Counted from the stretch's first letter, positions 24,766-34,400 are shown. The stretch is 64,000 bases of DNA from Marinilactibacillus piezotolerans (GCF_900169305.1 NZ_FWDP01000004.1:558001-622000), one strand, 5' to 3'. Program-made: numbers and translations. The notes: generated by a model from the sequence alone, not told the origin.

Positions 24766-25518
24766 TTACATAGACTGCATAAATTCATTCAAATACTTGA
24801 TCATCTCTGGGAATACTTCTGCGATATTTTCCATCAACATCGGTAAAAAGAGAAACATGAAAACTAAACTCAACAAAATTTTCATTGGAATACCTAAGAT
24901 TAATACATTGATTTGAGGAACAGTTCTGGAGATCAACGCTAAAGTCAGTTCCGATAATAGTGCTACGATTATAAATGGAACTGCCAGATTAAATGCCAGC
25001 TCGAAAACATGACTGAAAAGATGAACGATTCCTTCTGTACCCATATATGTAAATGACAATTGCTCCAGCGGGATATAATCAAAGGACTGTACTAAACTTC
25101 TGATCACGTGATGATGAATATTCGCGATAAAAAATATGCCCATCGAAATCCAGTAATAAATTCTCCCAAAGTTTGATGCGCTGACACCAAGTGAAGGATC
25201 ATAAATTTGTCCCATAGAAAATCCAACTTGAAAGTCGACTAAAGTTCCGGCAATTTCGACTGTTGTAAAGAATAATAATGTAATATAGGCTAATGCCATG
25301 CCAATCAGCAATTCCTTGATGCCGGTAACTAGAAACAGCCCCATAGGCAGTGATGCATTTAACTGCGGGATGCTTCCCATAACGATGACCGATAACGCCA
25401 AAGAAATACCTAATTTTGCAGCGGTTGGAAAAGCACGATTGGAAAAACCGGGACTCAGTGAGATAAAAGTTGAGATTCTGATTAAAATCAATAAGAAATG
25501 CTGTAATTCTGATTCCAT
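24766..25518 (-). CDS. fliR: Flagellar export component FliR
   Basis: A 250-aa protein with about six membrane helices. The N-terminus LILIRISTFISLSPGF and the block FTTVEIAGTLVDFQVGFSM are typical of FliR. It is part of the FliP5-FliQ4-FliR1 export channel at the base of the rod. It lies 6 bp after fliQ and 41 bp before flhB. Confidence 0.95.
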   Translation of the reverse strand: MESELQHFLLILIRISTFISLSPGFSNRAFPTAAKLGISLALSVIVMGSIPQLNASLPMGLFLVTGIKELLIGMALAYITLLFFTTVEIAGTLVDFQVGFSMGQIYDPSLGVSASNFGRIYYWISMGIFFIANIHHHVIRSLVQSFDYIPLEQLSFTYMGTEGIVHLFSHVFELAFNLAVPFIIVALLSELTLALISRTVPQINVLILGIPMKILLSLVFMFLFLPMLMENIAEVFPEMIKYLNEFMQSM

Positions 25519-25524
25519 TTTTAA

Positions 25525-25788
25525 TCACAACCCGGCAATAATATCAAATAAACGTTCAGTAAAGGAAATCAATGTATTCAGCATAAAATTGCCCAATAGT
25601 ACAAGCGTCAACAAGATTGCAAATAACTTAGGAACAAAGCTTAGAGTCTGTTCTTGTATTTGAGTGGTCGCCTGCAGAATACTGACCACTAGTCCTATAA
25701 CAAGTGCAATTACTAATACGGGAGCTCCAACGCGCAACAGTACAAGAAAAGCATCTTGTAAAACATCTAATACATTTTGTGTGGTCAT
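25525..25788 (-). CDS. fliQ: Flagellar export component FliQ
   Basis: An 87-aa protein with two membrane helices (about residues 18-38 and 52-74) and the motif LVVSILQATTQIQEQTLSFVPK that marks FliQ. It assembles with FliP and FliR into the export channel. Position and length are standard. Confidence 0.95.
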   Translation of the reverse strand: MTTQNVLDVLQDAFLVLLRVGAPVLVIALVIGLVVSILQATTQIQEQTLSFVPKLFAILLTLVLLGNFMLNTLISFTERLFDIIAGL

Positions 25789-25823
25789 TTATGCATTTCC
25801 TTTCTTATTTTTTACCTGTCAGC

Positions 25824-26489
25824 TTAAAAGAAACTGCTGACAAGGGACTCTACAACTAAATACCAGCCATCTACCAGAACAAACAACAGTAGTTTAAACG
25901 GTAACGAGATCATGACGGGAGATAGCATAAACATTCCCATTGACATCAATATACTGGCCACAACGACATCTATCACAAGAAAGGGAATGAAAATAAGAAA
26001 GCCCATTGTAAAAGCAGTTCTTAATTCACTAATTGAAAATGCCGGAATAATCGTCGTAAGCGGCAAGTCAGCTGGTACATCAGGATAATCCTCCCCGGAA
26101 AGATCGACAAACAACTCTAAATCGCTGGTTCTAGTTTCATCCAGCATAAACTCTTTTATCGGGCTCTGTGCTTCTGCAAAAGCTTCTTCTCTTGTTATTT
26201 CACCATTCATGTAAGGCGAAAGAGCTGTTTCATTGACCTCTTCATAAACGGGTTTCATCACAAATAGGGATAAGAATAAAGCTAATCCAATCAGTACTTG
26301 ATTCGGAGGTGTCTGTTGTGTACCCATTGCATTTCTTGTAAAAGACAATACGACAATGATCCTTGTAAAACTAGTCGTCAGTACTAAGAAAGAAGGAATC
26401 AGTGCTACTATTATCAATAGTAGATACAAATCGATGACTTCTGAAGATTCACCAGTATTTGAAAATACATCTACTAAATTATTGATCAT
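25824..26489 (-). CDS. fliP: Flagellar export component FliP
   Basis: A 221-aa protein containing VLTTSFTRIIVVLSFTRNA and the TQQTPPNQVLIGLALFLS motif diagnostic of FliP, with four membrane helices. Between helices 2 and 3 lies the usual hydrophilic loop (about residues 85-145). The first 20 residues are hydrophilic and not strongly hydrophobic, so a cleavable signal peptide is not evident. It forms the export channel with FliQ and FliR. Confidence 0.95.
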   Translation of the reverse strand: MINNLVDVFSNTGESSEVIDLYLLLIIVALIPSFLVLTTSFTRIIVVLSFTRNAMGTQQTPPNQVLIGLALFLSLFVMKPVYEEVNETALSPYMNGEITREEAFAEAQSPIKEFMLDETRTSDLELFVDLSGEDYPDVPADLPLTTIIPAFSISELRTAFTMGFLIFIPFLVIDVVVASILMSMGMFMLSPVMISLPFKLLLFVLVDGWYLVVESLVSSFF

Positions 26490-26504
26490 ATCTTCGTCCC
26501 TCTC

Positions 26505-26888
26505 CTAGTCTTGCTTAAAAGAATGCTCATACTTCTCTTTGAATTGATGAACTTTACCTTTTAAGGTACCGGTAATTTTCTTGATGTCTGTTGCATCCCT
26601 GACTTCTTGAGTTTGCTGATGAATTTTTTGCTGAATCTCTGCTTTTTCTTCAACTGTAAACTCTTTAACCACAGTACTGCCCTGCTCGCTGAAGCTCATC
26701 AGCATGTACTGATTCCCTACTTGTACAATACATAAGGAGGAACTTTTTGATACAGGGACACGTTCGATGACTTTGATAGCCTTGGTTCTAACCTGATTGA
26801 TATTATTCAATTTCTTCAATAAGTAGTTGGCTAATACAATGATCACGAATAACGCAGCCAGCATTTGAAAAATTTGGCCTAATCCCAT
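26505..26888 (-). CDS. fliO: FliO-like flagellar biosynthesis protein
   Basis: A 127-aa protein with one N-terminal membrane helix (about residues 6-24, IFQMLAALFVIIVLANYLL) and a small cytoplasmic domain with KVIERVPVSKSSSLCIVQVG, the FliO/FliZ family core. FliO helps FliP fold and oligomerise. It is short but lies in the expected place between fliL and fliP. The C-terminal 40 residues are basic and poorly conserved in the family. Confidence 0.85.
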   Translation of the reverse strand: MGLGQIFQMLAALFVIIVLANYLLKKLNNINQVRTKAIKVIERVPVSKSSSLCIVQVGNQYMLMSFSEQGSTVVKEFTVEEKAEIQQKIHQQTQEVRDATDIKKITGTLKGKVHQFKEKYEHSFKQD

Positions 26889-26918
26889 TTTTCTTTCCTC
26901 CTTACTTGTAAAATAGAC

Positions 26919-27407
26919 TTAGTTTTGAGTCAAAATATTGGTGATATAGACTTCGTCGATCAGTTCTTCGCCGAACGACTCATTGATACGATTTTTTAAA
27001 TCGTCTTTTATTACAAAAGATCCATCTTTTCTTTCCAGCAGGGTTTCCGTACTTTCATTAGAAACAACATGTATAATAGCATCTCTGACTTTTGCTACAT
27101 CTGCCGTAATCAGTTCTTCAGCACCCTCTGTAAAGCTGCTGACAGTGACTTCCATTTTCACCATTGCATTGCTGCTGCCGGATTCATTTGAAACATTGAT
27201 TAAAAATTCTTCTAATGGAACTTGTACTTCTGCTGGTTCGGGTTCTTTTGCTAACTGGCTGATAAAAGGGATGTTATCAGAGCCTGTGACCAATGAAAAC
27301 CCTACTGCCCCGCCTAATACTAAGATGATGGCTGACAGAATAATAATGATGATTTTTCCTTTTTCGCCTTGTTTCTTACTGTCGACTGTCACTATGTTAT
27401 CCGCCAC
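26919..27407 (-). CDS. fliL: Flagellar basal-body protein FliL
   Basis: I prefer the GTG at 27407 (AGAGGA about eight bases upstream), giving 162 aa and an 11-bp overlap with motB. The ATG at 27431 in the same frame has no ribosome site. One membrane helix follows a basic N-terminus (about residues 20-40, IIIIILSAIILVLGGAVGFS). The periplasmic-type domain has VQVPLEEFLINVS and AKVRDAIIHVVSNES, as in FliL. It surrounds the stator and modulates torque. Confidence 0.9.
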   Translation of the reverse strand: MADNIVTVDSKKQGEKGKIIIIILSAIILVLGGAVGFSLVTGSDNIPFISQLAKEPEPAEVQVPLEEFLINVSNESGSSNAMVKMEVTVSSFTEGAEELITADVAKVRDAIIHVVSNESTETLLERKDGSFVIKDDLKNRINESFGEELIDEVYITNILTQN

Positions 27408-28185
27408 TTTCGACTTCCTCTCTACTCTCATGCATAATGGTAATATTTACTCTTCGGTTTAGTGCTCTATTCTCTGGTGAATCATTCGGTACAATTGGCG
27501 AATGTTCCCCGTATCCTTTTGCTGACAGTCGGCCTGGTGCCACGCCTCTTTCTTCACTCAAATAACGAAGTACAGAAACAGCTCTGCCTGTCGACAACTC
27601 CCAGTTAGACGGGAACTGAGAAGACCTCATAGGGACATTATCCGTATAGCCTTCTACAACGATCTCATTATCGAAGAGTTCAAATAATCCAGATAACGAG
27701 CCTAACGTTTCTTCTCCTGAGGATGTGATCTCTGCACTTCCTGAGGTAAATAGAATGGACTCTTGAATATCGATATAAACGCCTTCTGCATCTCTAGAAA
27801 TGGTGAGATCAGACTGAATGCCGTTTTCTTCAAGGTATTCATTTGCTGTTTCATATAATTGCTGCACTTCTTCCGGAATGACATTTGACTGTGGCTCCGT
27901 TTCTGCCACTATGGCATCTTCAGGATTCACTTCTTCCATATCTTCTAATTCTGTTGTATTCAAATCTGAGATCGACTGCCCGCTGTCTTCAAGAATCGAA
28001 TCATTGGAACTGCCGGCCAGTGCTACTCTCAGTGAATCTGCAACGGCTTTGAATCGTTCCTCACTGACAGCAGACATCGAAAACAATAGAATGAAAAAGG
28101 TCAGCAGCAAAGACATTAAATCTGAGTAGGTCGCCATCCAGGAAGGGGCGCCGCCAGAACTTTGTTTTTTTGCTTTTCTTGCCAT
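27397..28185 (-). CDS. motB: Flagellar motor stator protein MotB
   Basis: A 262-aa protein with one N-terminal membrane helix carrying the proton/sodium-binding aspartate D22 (TYSDLMSLLLTFFILLFSMS), a plug/linker, and an OmpA-like peptidoglycan-binding domain (about 140-255, VVEGYTDNVPMRSSQFPSNW and GRLSAKGYGEHSP). With MotA it forms the stator that drives the rotor protein FliG. It lies 23 bp after motA. The coupling ion cannot be assigned with certainty from the helix alone. Confidence 0.95.
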   Translation of the reverse strand: MARKAKKQSSGGAPSWMATYSDLMSLLLTFFILLFSMSAVSEERFKAVADSLRVALAGSSNDSILEDSGQSISDLNTTELEDMEEVNPEDAIVAETEPQSNVIPEEVQQLYETANEYLEENGIQSDLTISRDAEGVYIDIQESILFTSGSAEITSSGEETLGSLSGLFELFDNEIVVEGYTDNVPMRSSQFPSNWELSTGRAVSVLRYLSEERGVAPGRLSAKGYGEHSPIVPNDSPENRALNRRVNITIMHESREEVESGG

Positions 28186-28208
28186 GTTACCCCTCTTTTA
28201 CTGACTCA

Positions 28209-29009
28209 TTATCTTTCGGTTACTGCAACTGGATCTTCTGTATTTACATCTGCCTTGATATCTCTTGGTGAGATGTAACTCTGAAGTTTTTGTTCAATGA
28301 CACGCGGGTTATCCCCTTTCTGCAATGCTAGAACGCCTTCGATGATCATCTCATTCGTTTTTAATTCATCTGCAGTTTGCATTTCTAAGTTTTTTGAGAT
28401 TGGGATAAAAACTAGATTTGCCAGAAAACTTCCGTAAAAAGTCGTCAGCAAAGCAGTCGCCATTCCAGCTCCAATCAGTGAAGGATCCTGCAAGTCTCCA
28501 AGCATGGCAATCAGCCCCACTAATGTCCCAATCATACCGAAAGCTGGAGCGTATTCGCCCCATTTTGCAAAAACTTCATGCCCGACTGAGTGTCGGTTTT
28601 CAATTTGTTCCAGTTGAACGGTCATCAGTTCCTTGATAGTTTCTTCGTCTGTACCATCTACAACCATCTCAAGTCCATATTTCATTAATGGATAAGGCAG
28701 TTCTTTGATATCAGATTCGATTGAAAGAATACCTTCTACTCTAGATTTTTTTGTGATTTGTATCATGTTTTCTATCAATGTTACACGGTCTGTGTCCGGA
28801 GAGCTAAGCAGTTTTTTCATCAGACCAGGTACTTTTTTCATAGTTTCTATAGGATAACTGATCAACAATGCACAGAAAGATCCTAACAAAGTGATGATCA
28901 AAGAAGGAACGTCAAAATATCCAGCTAAAGGACCGCTCGAAGACATTGCGTAAATAACGAGTCCAATTCCAAGAATCATCCCTATAATAGGGGTCAAGCT
29001 TCGTTTCAT
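28209..29009 (-). CDS. motA: Flagellar motor stator protein MotA
   Basis: A 266-aa protein with four membrane helices (two at the N-terminus, two near 150-200) and a cytoplasmic loop that contacts FliG. The motif AKWGEYAPAFGMIGTLVGLI is diagnostic. It pairs with MotB downstream and overlaps the end of flbD by 4 bp, so the stator is translated together with the early flagellar genes rather than from a separate late operon. Confidence 0.95.
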   Translation of the reverse strand: MKRSLTPIIGMILGIGLVIYAMSSSGPLAGYFDVPSLIITLLGSFCALLISYPIETMKKVPGLMKKLLSSPDTDRVTLIENMIQITKKSRVEGILSIESDIKELPYPLMKYGLEMVVDGTDEETIKELMTVQLEQIENRHSVGHEVFAKWGEYAPAFGMIGTLVGLIAMLGDLQDPSLIGAGMATALLTTFYGSFLANLVFIPISKNLEMQTADELKTNEMIIEGVLALQKGDNPRVIEQKLQSYISPRDIKADVNTEDPVAVTER

Positions 29010-29209
29010 TCCTCTACCTCCAATGGTTGAGTATATAGTTTGCGCTTATACGCAATGACTTTGTCTCTGACTTCGGCTGGCGTTTCTTGAACCCACAAGG
29101 CTTTTTGATCCGTCAGCGTAATCAAAGTATCATATTCTCTTTCAATCTTATAAATTAAATCGCAATTTAAGTAAAACTCTTTTCCAGTCAGTGATTTCAA
29201 AAGAATCAT
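29006..29209 (-). CDS. flbD: FlbD family protein
   Basis: A 67-aa protein of the FlbD/SwrD family (MILLKSLTGKEFYLNCDLIY and the typical ALWVQETPAEVRDKVIAYKR). In Bacillus, SwrD raises motor torque through the stator. Here it directly precedes motA with a 4-bp overlap, consistent with a stator role. Size and sequence fit the family well. Confidence 0.9.
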   Translation of the reverse strand: MILLKSLTGKEFYLNCDLIYKIEREYDTLITLTDQKALWVQETPAEVRDKVIAYKRKLYTQPLEVEE

Positions 29210-29246
29210 ACTAGACCTCTTTCCTTAACGATTAATCTCAACTTGA

Positions 29247-30146
29247 TTAACGTTTCAAGTTGATCAGTTCTTGAAGCATTTCGTCAGAAGTCGTGATACT
29301 TCTAGAGTTTGCCTGGTAAGCTCTGCTGGCTACGATCATTTCAGTAAATTCAGATGCTAAATCTACGTTAGACATTTCAACGAATCCGGAGCGGACAACG
29401 CCGTATCCATCTTCAGAAGGAGCGCTGAATTGAGGCTCTCCAGAGTTGGTAGTAGCATTGTACATGTTGCTTCCAGCTTTTTCTAACCCATCTGGATTTG
29501 CGAAATTCGATAAAGCTAGTCTTCCTAAGACATAAGTATTTCCGTCACTGTATGTAGCGATGATTGTCCCCGTATTGTCAACGTTATAATCTTGAAGTTC
29601 TAAATCTTCTCCATTGACGGTCATTGTTTGATTGATTTGAATCGGTGTTAAGCTTCCTTGCTCCATTGTGAAGGTATCTGCTGTGTAGTCTGCTTCCTGT
29701 GTTGGTGCTCCAGGCATATATCCCATCACACGTCCACCGTTGGTTGTTGTAAGATTTCCATCATTATCAATTGTAAAACTACCATCACGACCATACATCA
29801 AATCAGTATTCGTCCCGCTCTCACTAACAACAAAAAATGAATTGTCGCCATTTTGAATAGCGAAGTCAAGGCTTCTTCCTGAATACTGTAATGATCCGCC
29901 TTGCATCAGCATACCTGTAGAAGCGACTTGTGTACCTAATCCAACTTGCTGTGCATTGATCCCACCTCGACCATTATTATTCGGTCCTTGTGCTGCTGCA
30001 TTTGTTTGAGAAATCATATCTTGGAAAGAGACTTTTTGAGATTTGAATCCAGTTGTATTCACGTTAGCAATGTTATTTGAGATAACATCCATTTTTGTTT
30101 GTTGCCCTTTCATGCCTGTAATACCTGAGTACAATGATTTTAACAT
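29247..30146 (-). CDS. flgE: Flagellar hook protein FlgE
   Basis: A 299-aa hook protein. The N-terminus MLKSLYSGITGMKGQQTKMD with SNNIANVNTTGFKSQKV and the C-terminus GFVEMSNVDLASEFTEMIV are typical. It is shorter than the roughly 400-aa enterobacterial FlgE but close to Bacillus FlgE. Position after flgD and the TIGR02530-type gene fits the hook. It forms the universal joint; its length is controlled by FliK. Confidence 0.93.
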   Translation of the reverse strand: MLKSLYSGITGMKGQQTKMDVISNNIANVNTTGFKSQKVSFQDMISQTNAAAQGPNNNGRGGINAQQVGLGTQVASTGMLMQGGSLQYSGRSLDFAIQNGDNSFFVVSESGTNTDLMYGRDGSFTIDNDGNLTTTNGGRVMGYMPGAPTQEADYTADTFTMEQGSLTPIQINQTMTVNGEDLELQDYNVDNTGTIIATYSDGNTYVLGRLALSNFANPDGLEKAGSNMYNATTNSGEPQFSAPSEDGYGVVRSGFVEMSNVDLASEFTEMIVASRAYQANSRSITTSDEMLQELINLKR

Positions 30147-30252
30147 GTTTTTTCCTCCTATAAATTAACAATGTATGAACATTAGATGTCTCTATATCAG
30201 TCGGTCAATAGAGATAAGCTTCTTTTCAGTCCAGCTTTTTACATCAACTGCT

Positions 30253-30633
30253 TTATTTGATTTGGATGGCGCTGTCTATGTTTGTTACTTCGTGCATTTC
30301 ATTTGATTTCAATGCTGTAATGACTTTTCTATTTTTGATACTGGCGATCAGTGCCAGATCATCATAAAGAATCAGAGACTGCTTCGATCCTTTAGCTGCC
30401 AGTGTGTCAACAGCTTCTTCCAGCTTTGTAAGGTCCTGCTGATTCAAAGATACACCGTGCTGATCTAATCGCTTCTGTGCATGATGGGAAAAGGTCATCT
30501 TTGGTTCTGAATCAACATTCTTTAAAGCATCATCAATAAAGGAACGAAATGTTCTATCGACATTTACTTGTTTAGACTTTTGCTGGATAGGTTGATGAAC
30601 AACTCTATCTGAACGGTTGATGTTATGTATCAT
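30253..30633 (-). CDS. TIGR02530-type flagellar operon protein
   Basis: I use the ATG at 30633, one base after the flgD stop; the frame is also open to a TTG at 30645. The 126-aa soluble protein contains MTFSHHAQKRLDQHGVSLNQ and SLILYDDLALIASIKNRKVI, which match the small family found between flgD and flgE in Firmicutes (TIGR02530). The function is not established. Conserved position suggests a role in hook assembly. Confidence 0.85.
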   Translation of the reverse strand: MIHNINRSDRVVHQPIQQKSKQVNVDRTFRSFIDDALKNVDSEPKMTFSHHAQKRLDQHGVSLNQQDLTKLEEAVDTLAAKGSKQSLILYDDLALIASIKNRKVITALKSNEMHEVTNIDSAIQIK

Positions 30634-30634
30634 T

Positions 30635-31060
30635 TTATGCACCAACTTCCACGATCGTATTCAGTGAATAAGGCTCGCCGTTTACTTGAATAGTTGCATA
30701 TCCACTATCAAAGCGAACTTTTTCTACAACTCCCTCAACTAGTTGATCTTCTTGAGTTTTTAGTTTGACGTTTTTTCCTACCATACTTACGGCTTGCTGC
30801 TGTTGTGTCATCAGCATTGTAGTCTGCATTGTATCCGTCAGATCCTGCATTTGGTTTAACATCCCAAATTGAACCATTTGCCCAATATAGTCGGTTTCAC
30901 TCCCGCCGCCACTGCCGCCGCCTTCAAGAGATGGCATACTCATTGCGCTGGAAATAATCTGTAAAAACTGTTCCATATTCAAATCAGAATTTTGTTTAGT
31001 TTCTGCTTCCGGGGCGATTTTGTCCATAGATCCAATCGTCATTTGTGTTGGAATATTCAT
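30635..31060 (-). CDS. flgD: Flagellar hook assembly (capping) protein FlgD
   Basis: A 141-aa protein: the N-terminal FlgD signature is MEQFLQIISSAMSMPSLEGG followed by YIGQMVQFGMLNQMQDLTDT. A glycine/serine-rich insertion (GGGSGGGS, about residues 47-54) interrupts this conserved region. The C-terminal part (VGKNVKLKTQEDQLVEGVVE) is the start of the FlgD Ig/tudor region, but the protein stops early, as in Bacillus. It caps the growing hook. Confidence 0.9.
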   Translation of the reverse strand: MNIPTQMTIGSMDKIAPEAETKQNSDLNMEQFLQIISSAMSMPSLEGGGSGGGSETDYIGQMVQFGMLNQMQDLTDTMQTTMLMTQQQQAVSMVGKNVKLKTQEDQLVEGVVEKVRFDSGYATIQVNGEPYSLNTIVEVGA

Positions 31061-31086
31061 TATTTATCACTCCCTACTCTTTTAGA

Positions 31087-32568
31087 TTAGGCCATTAAAT
31101 TCAAACTGCCTGCTTGATTATTAGTTTCTGTTCTTGACCGTTCGCTCTCTTCTTCCGATTCGGCATGAGAGAGGATATTATTCTGCTGCGCTTGTTCTTC
31201 AAAAGAATGCTGAGCGTGCTGCTGTTCTGAAAAATTAAATGCTGCTTCAAAAGATTCCTGTGGAGGTAATACGGTTATCTCGATTTTTTCCAGTGGAATC
31301 GATTGACTGCCCAGTCCAAATGTTACGGACTTGAACTGCTGCTCGACTAATCTTTTAGCTTCTTCAGAAATCACAGTCAGTTTTCCAAATAGTTTTGAGT
31401 CTGAGTATTCTAATTCAATCGTGACTTTACCTAAAGTTTCCGGTGTCAACTGAACGGTTGACTTAATCAGCTCTGGTTTGCCGGGTTGTTGAATCTTCTC
31501 AGTTACCATGCTCTGGAGTTCAGCCAGATCTGCTTTTGTCATTACAGCTGGTACTTCAGAAGATTTTAATTGTACCGACTCCGTTACCGGTTGCTGGGTT
31601 AACTGAATACTTTGTTGAACCTGCGTCTGATTACTTTTTGTTTCAGGTAATGCTGTTTCTGTCGAAAATTTACTGATTATAGTCTGTTCGGTTCCTTCCG
31701 TACTGACTGTTTCAGAAGTAGTTGCACTTGTTTCACTTGCGGAAACCAAATTAAGTGTATCCTGTATTGACTGTTGAGAGTTCATCTCAATACTTCCTTC
31801 ACCGCCTGTTTTTTCAGTTAGTATAAGTTCTGCAGATTCAGTTAAGGTACTCAGATGCTTTAAATAATGAATCATTGTTTGGTTTTCTTTAGATAAGCTG
31901 AAAGATTGAGACGGCTGTTTTATAGGCGCATTTTCATTAGAAGCATTTGCCGGTAAAGATTGGCCTTTTACATTTCTACTCGATTCTTCTTTTGAGCTGA
32001 TTTCTTTTAATGCCTGCTCAATAGATTCAACAAGCGTCGTTTCATGCTTTTGTTCAAACACTTGTTTCTTATAAACAGTCGGATCAGCAATCTGCTCTTT
32101 AGGCACAAGATCTTTCAGTTGAACAGGTGTCGAAGTCGTATCCTTGGTCTTTTGACTAGAATTCAATTGGTCAACTATTCTAGCGACTAACTCAGCTTTT
32201 TGTTCATTCAGCACGACTTCAGGAGAAGCTTGTTTAGTAATGTTTGCAATCAAGGTTTGTTCTGGTTGATTGAGCGTACTAACCGTTTCTTCATTCTTTA
32301 ATAAGAACTGTAGAAATTCCGACACCATCAGTACCTGTTCTTCTGCTTCCTCAGACGTTTTTTCTTTTTTTATAAATGAGTCGCCCGTTTCTGATACTGA
32401 TTTAGAATCCTTAGGTTGGCTGCTCGCAGTTTCTGACTCTTTTGACTTCCCTGATTCTGTCTGCTTTGATAGATAAGAAACAAAAAGGGGGTTATCTGAT
32501 TTTGTTTCTTTGGACTTTGCCTGCTGTCCAGCCGACTTGATGGATTGTAGCTGTACTTGCTGGGTCAT
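31087..32568 (-). CDS. fliK: Flagellar hook-length control protein FliK
   Basis: I choose the ATG at 32568, which follows a perfect AAAGGAGGTGATAAA, giving 493 aa. Residues 1-350 are low-complexity, rich in S, T, Q and E, the flexible ruler part of FliK. The C-terminal domain (about 370-450) contains STVQLTPETLGKVTIELEYS and the globular Flg_hook core. FliK measures the hook and triggers the FlhB export switch. The position between fliJ and flgD is standard. Confidence 0.9.
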   Translation of the reverse strand: MTQQVQLQSIKSAGQQAKSKETKSDNPLFVSYLSKQTESGKSKESETASSQPKDSKSVSETGDSFIKKEKTSEEAEEQVLMVSEFLQFLLKNEETVSTLNQPEQTLIANITKQASPEVVLNEQKAELVARIVDQLNSSQKTKDTTSTPVQLKDLVPKEQIADPTVYKKQVFEQKHETTLVESIEQALKEISSKEESSRNVKGQSLPANASNENAPIKQPSQSFSLSKENQTMIHYLKHLSTLTESAELILTEKTGGEGSIEMNSQQSIQDTLNLVSASETSATTSETVSTEGTEQTIISKFSTETALPETKSNQTQVQQSIQLTQQPVTESVQLKSSEVPAVMTKADLAELQSMVTEKIQQPGKPELIKSTVQLTPETLGKVTIELEYSDSKLFGKLTVISEEAKRLVEQQFKSVTFGLGSQSIPLEKIEITVLPPQESFEAAFNFSEQQHAQHSFEEQAQQNNILSHAESEEESERSRTETNNQAGSLNLMA

Positions 32569-32612
32569 TTTATCACCTCCTTTCAATAGCTTAAATGGAT
32601 TGAACGAAGTGC

Positions 32613-33062
32613 TTAGCTTTTAGGATTAAAAACAAAATTTCGACCAAATTGCAGTGTTGAAATTTCATCTAATTGCTTTTGTTCTTCTTTTTTTTCTGCT
32701 TCGATATGTAAGAACCGCTCTTTTTCTTCCAGTTTTTCCATCATTCGCTTATCCTTATTGGCTTTCATTAAGGCTGTTTGAGCAGCAGCCAACTCTTGTT
32801 CCGCTTCTTTGATTTGCAGACGCTGCTGAATGATTTTGTCATTCAGCATGTCTTGATATAAACTATGTCTTTTTACAGAATCGATATTAGCATTAAACAA
32901 GCGGTCACTTTTTAACTTGCGGCTGTCTTTCAACAGCGCTTCTAGGCGTTGTTCTTCTTTTCGGACTTTTAGTTCTGCTGCTTTGACAGTATTGCGCGCT
33001 TCTTCTTCAAGATCTTCGCGCCAGTCTAGTATTTTACCCATTGAAAACTGGTATGGCTGCAT
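32613..33062 (-). CDS. fliJ: Flagellar export chaperone/stalk protein FliJ
   Basis: A 149-aa protein that is almost entirely coiled coil (about residues 10-135, rich in E, K, Q), typical of FliJ. The N-terminus YQFSMGKILDWREDLEEEAR resembles the family. FliJ sits in the FliI hexamer like the gamma subunit of F1. It is placed directly after fliI; sequence is poorly conserved, so synteny supports the call. Confidence 0.87.
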   Translation of the reverse strand: MQPYQFSMGKILDWREDLEEEARNTVKAAELKVRKEEQRLEALLKDSRKLKSDRLFNANIDSVKRHSLYQDMLNDKIIQQRLQIKEAEQELAAAQTALMKANKDKRMMEKLEEKERFLHIEAEKKEEQKQLDEISTLQFGRNFVFNPKS

Positions 33063-33074
33063 TCTTCATTCTCC

Positions 33075-34400
33075 TTATCTTATCGGTTGAGCTGAAAACA
33101 CAGAGTTTAATTCTGATAATGTTTCTTCGAAAGTATACGATTCAGTTGTTTTTTGTTTTAAGAATGCTTTGATCGGGCGGTTCAATCTGACTGCCTGATC
33201 GATTAGAGGATTAGAACCTTGCTGGTAAGCTCCTACATCTATCAGATCTTTAGAGTCCGAATAGCGAGTTAGATTTTCTCTCAATCTGCCTGCTAGTTCA
33301 TCCTGTTCAGGACTGACCAGAGCTTTCATTAAACGACTTAAACTATTCGGAATATCGATAGCTGGATAATGGTTTTCTGAAGCGATTTTCCGCGACAGGA
33401 TAATATGTCCATCCAGAATTCCTCGAACCGAATCGGCTATCGGTTCATTCATGTCGTCTCCTTCTACTAATACCGTGTAAAAGGCTGTAATAGAGCCGGT
33501 TTGAGAGGTTCCGCTGCGTTCCAGCAGCTTTGGTAAAGTAGTAAAGACAGAAGGGGTATATCCTTTACTCGTCGGTGGTTCGCCTGTTGCCAAACCTATC
33601 TCCCGCTGCGCCATTGCGACACGGGTAACGGAGTCCATCATCAAAACCACTTTTTTCCCTTGGTCACGGAAATATTCTGCAATCGCTGTAGCCACGTAAG
33701 CCCCTTTCAAGCGGACTAAAGGCGGCATATCTGAAGTTGCACAGACAACAACTGACTTAGCATACCCTTCTTCTCCAAGGTCTTTTTCAATAAACTCCAA
33801 AACCTCTCGACCACGTTCACCAATCAATCCGATGACGATCACATCTGCTTCTGCATAACGCGCCATCATTCCAAGCAGAGTCGACTTACCGACGCCCGAT
33901 CCGGCAAAAATGCCCATCCGCTGCCCTTCTCCAACCGTTAATAATCCATCAACTGCTTTAACGCCAGTCGTCAGAACATTTTCGATTTTCTTTCGCTTGA
34001 AAGGGTCAGGAGAAGAACGATTCACTTCAAAATTTTTGCTTTCCGTCAATCGCTTTTCTGTTAACGGACGGCCGAGACCGTCTAACGTCATGCCAAGCAT
34101 GTCATCAGAAACTTCTACTTTTAACGTCTTTCTTGTCGGTCGAACCAGACAGCCTGGACCAATTCCTTCTAGTTCGTCCAGCGGCATCAGCAGAACCGTT
34201 TCATCTACGAAGCCTACCACTTCGCTCAATACGACCTTATCCGTCGATTTGATTCGAATCTCGCAGACTTCACCGATGAAGGCATCCAGTCCATCTACTT
34301 TGATGATCAAACCAATGACTTGGCTTACTTTACCTTGTTTTAAAGTATAAGCATTCTTTTCTAGAGAATCATGATACGCTTTGAAAGGAATATTGAGCAT
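33075..34400 (-). CDS. fliI: Flagellum-specific export ATPase FliI
   Basis: A 441-aa F1-beta-like ATPase. Walker A AGSGVGKST is at 166-174; Walker B VVLMMDSVTRVAMAQREIGL and EPPTSKGYTPSVF are intact. It energises unloading of export substrates. It overlaps the end of fliH (its regulator) by one base and is followed by fliJ. Length and motifs are normal. Confidence 0.96.
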   Translation of the reverse strand: MLNIPFKAYHDSLEKNAYTLKQGKVSQVIGLIIKVDGLDAFIGEVCEIRIKSTDKVVLSEVVGFVDETVLLMPLDELEGIGPGCLVRPTRKTLKVEVSDDMLGMTLDGLGRPLTEKRLTESKNFEVNRSSPDPFKRKKIENVLTTGVKAVDGLLTVGEGQRMGIFAGSGVGKSTLLGMMARYAEADVIVIGLIGERGREVLEFIEKDLGEEGYAKSVVVCATSDMPPLVRLKGAYVATAIAEYFRDQGKKVVLMMDSVTRVAMAQREIGLATGEPPTSKGYTPSVFTTLPKLLERSGTSQTGSITAFYTVLVEGDDMNEPIADSVRGILDGHIILSRKIASENHYPAIDIPNSLSRLMKALVSPEQDELAGRLRENLTRYSDSKDLIDVGAYQQGSNPLIDQAVRLNRPIKAFLKQKTTESYTFEETLSELNSVFSAQPIR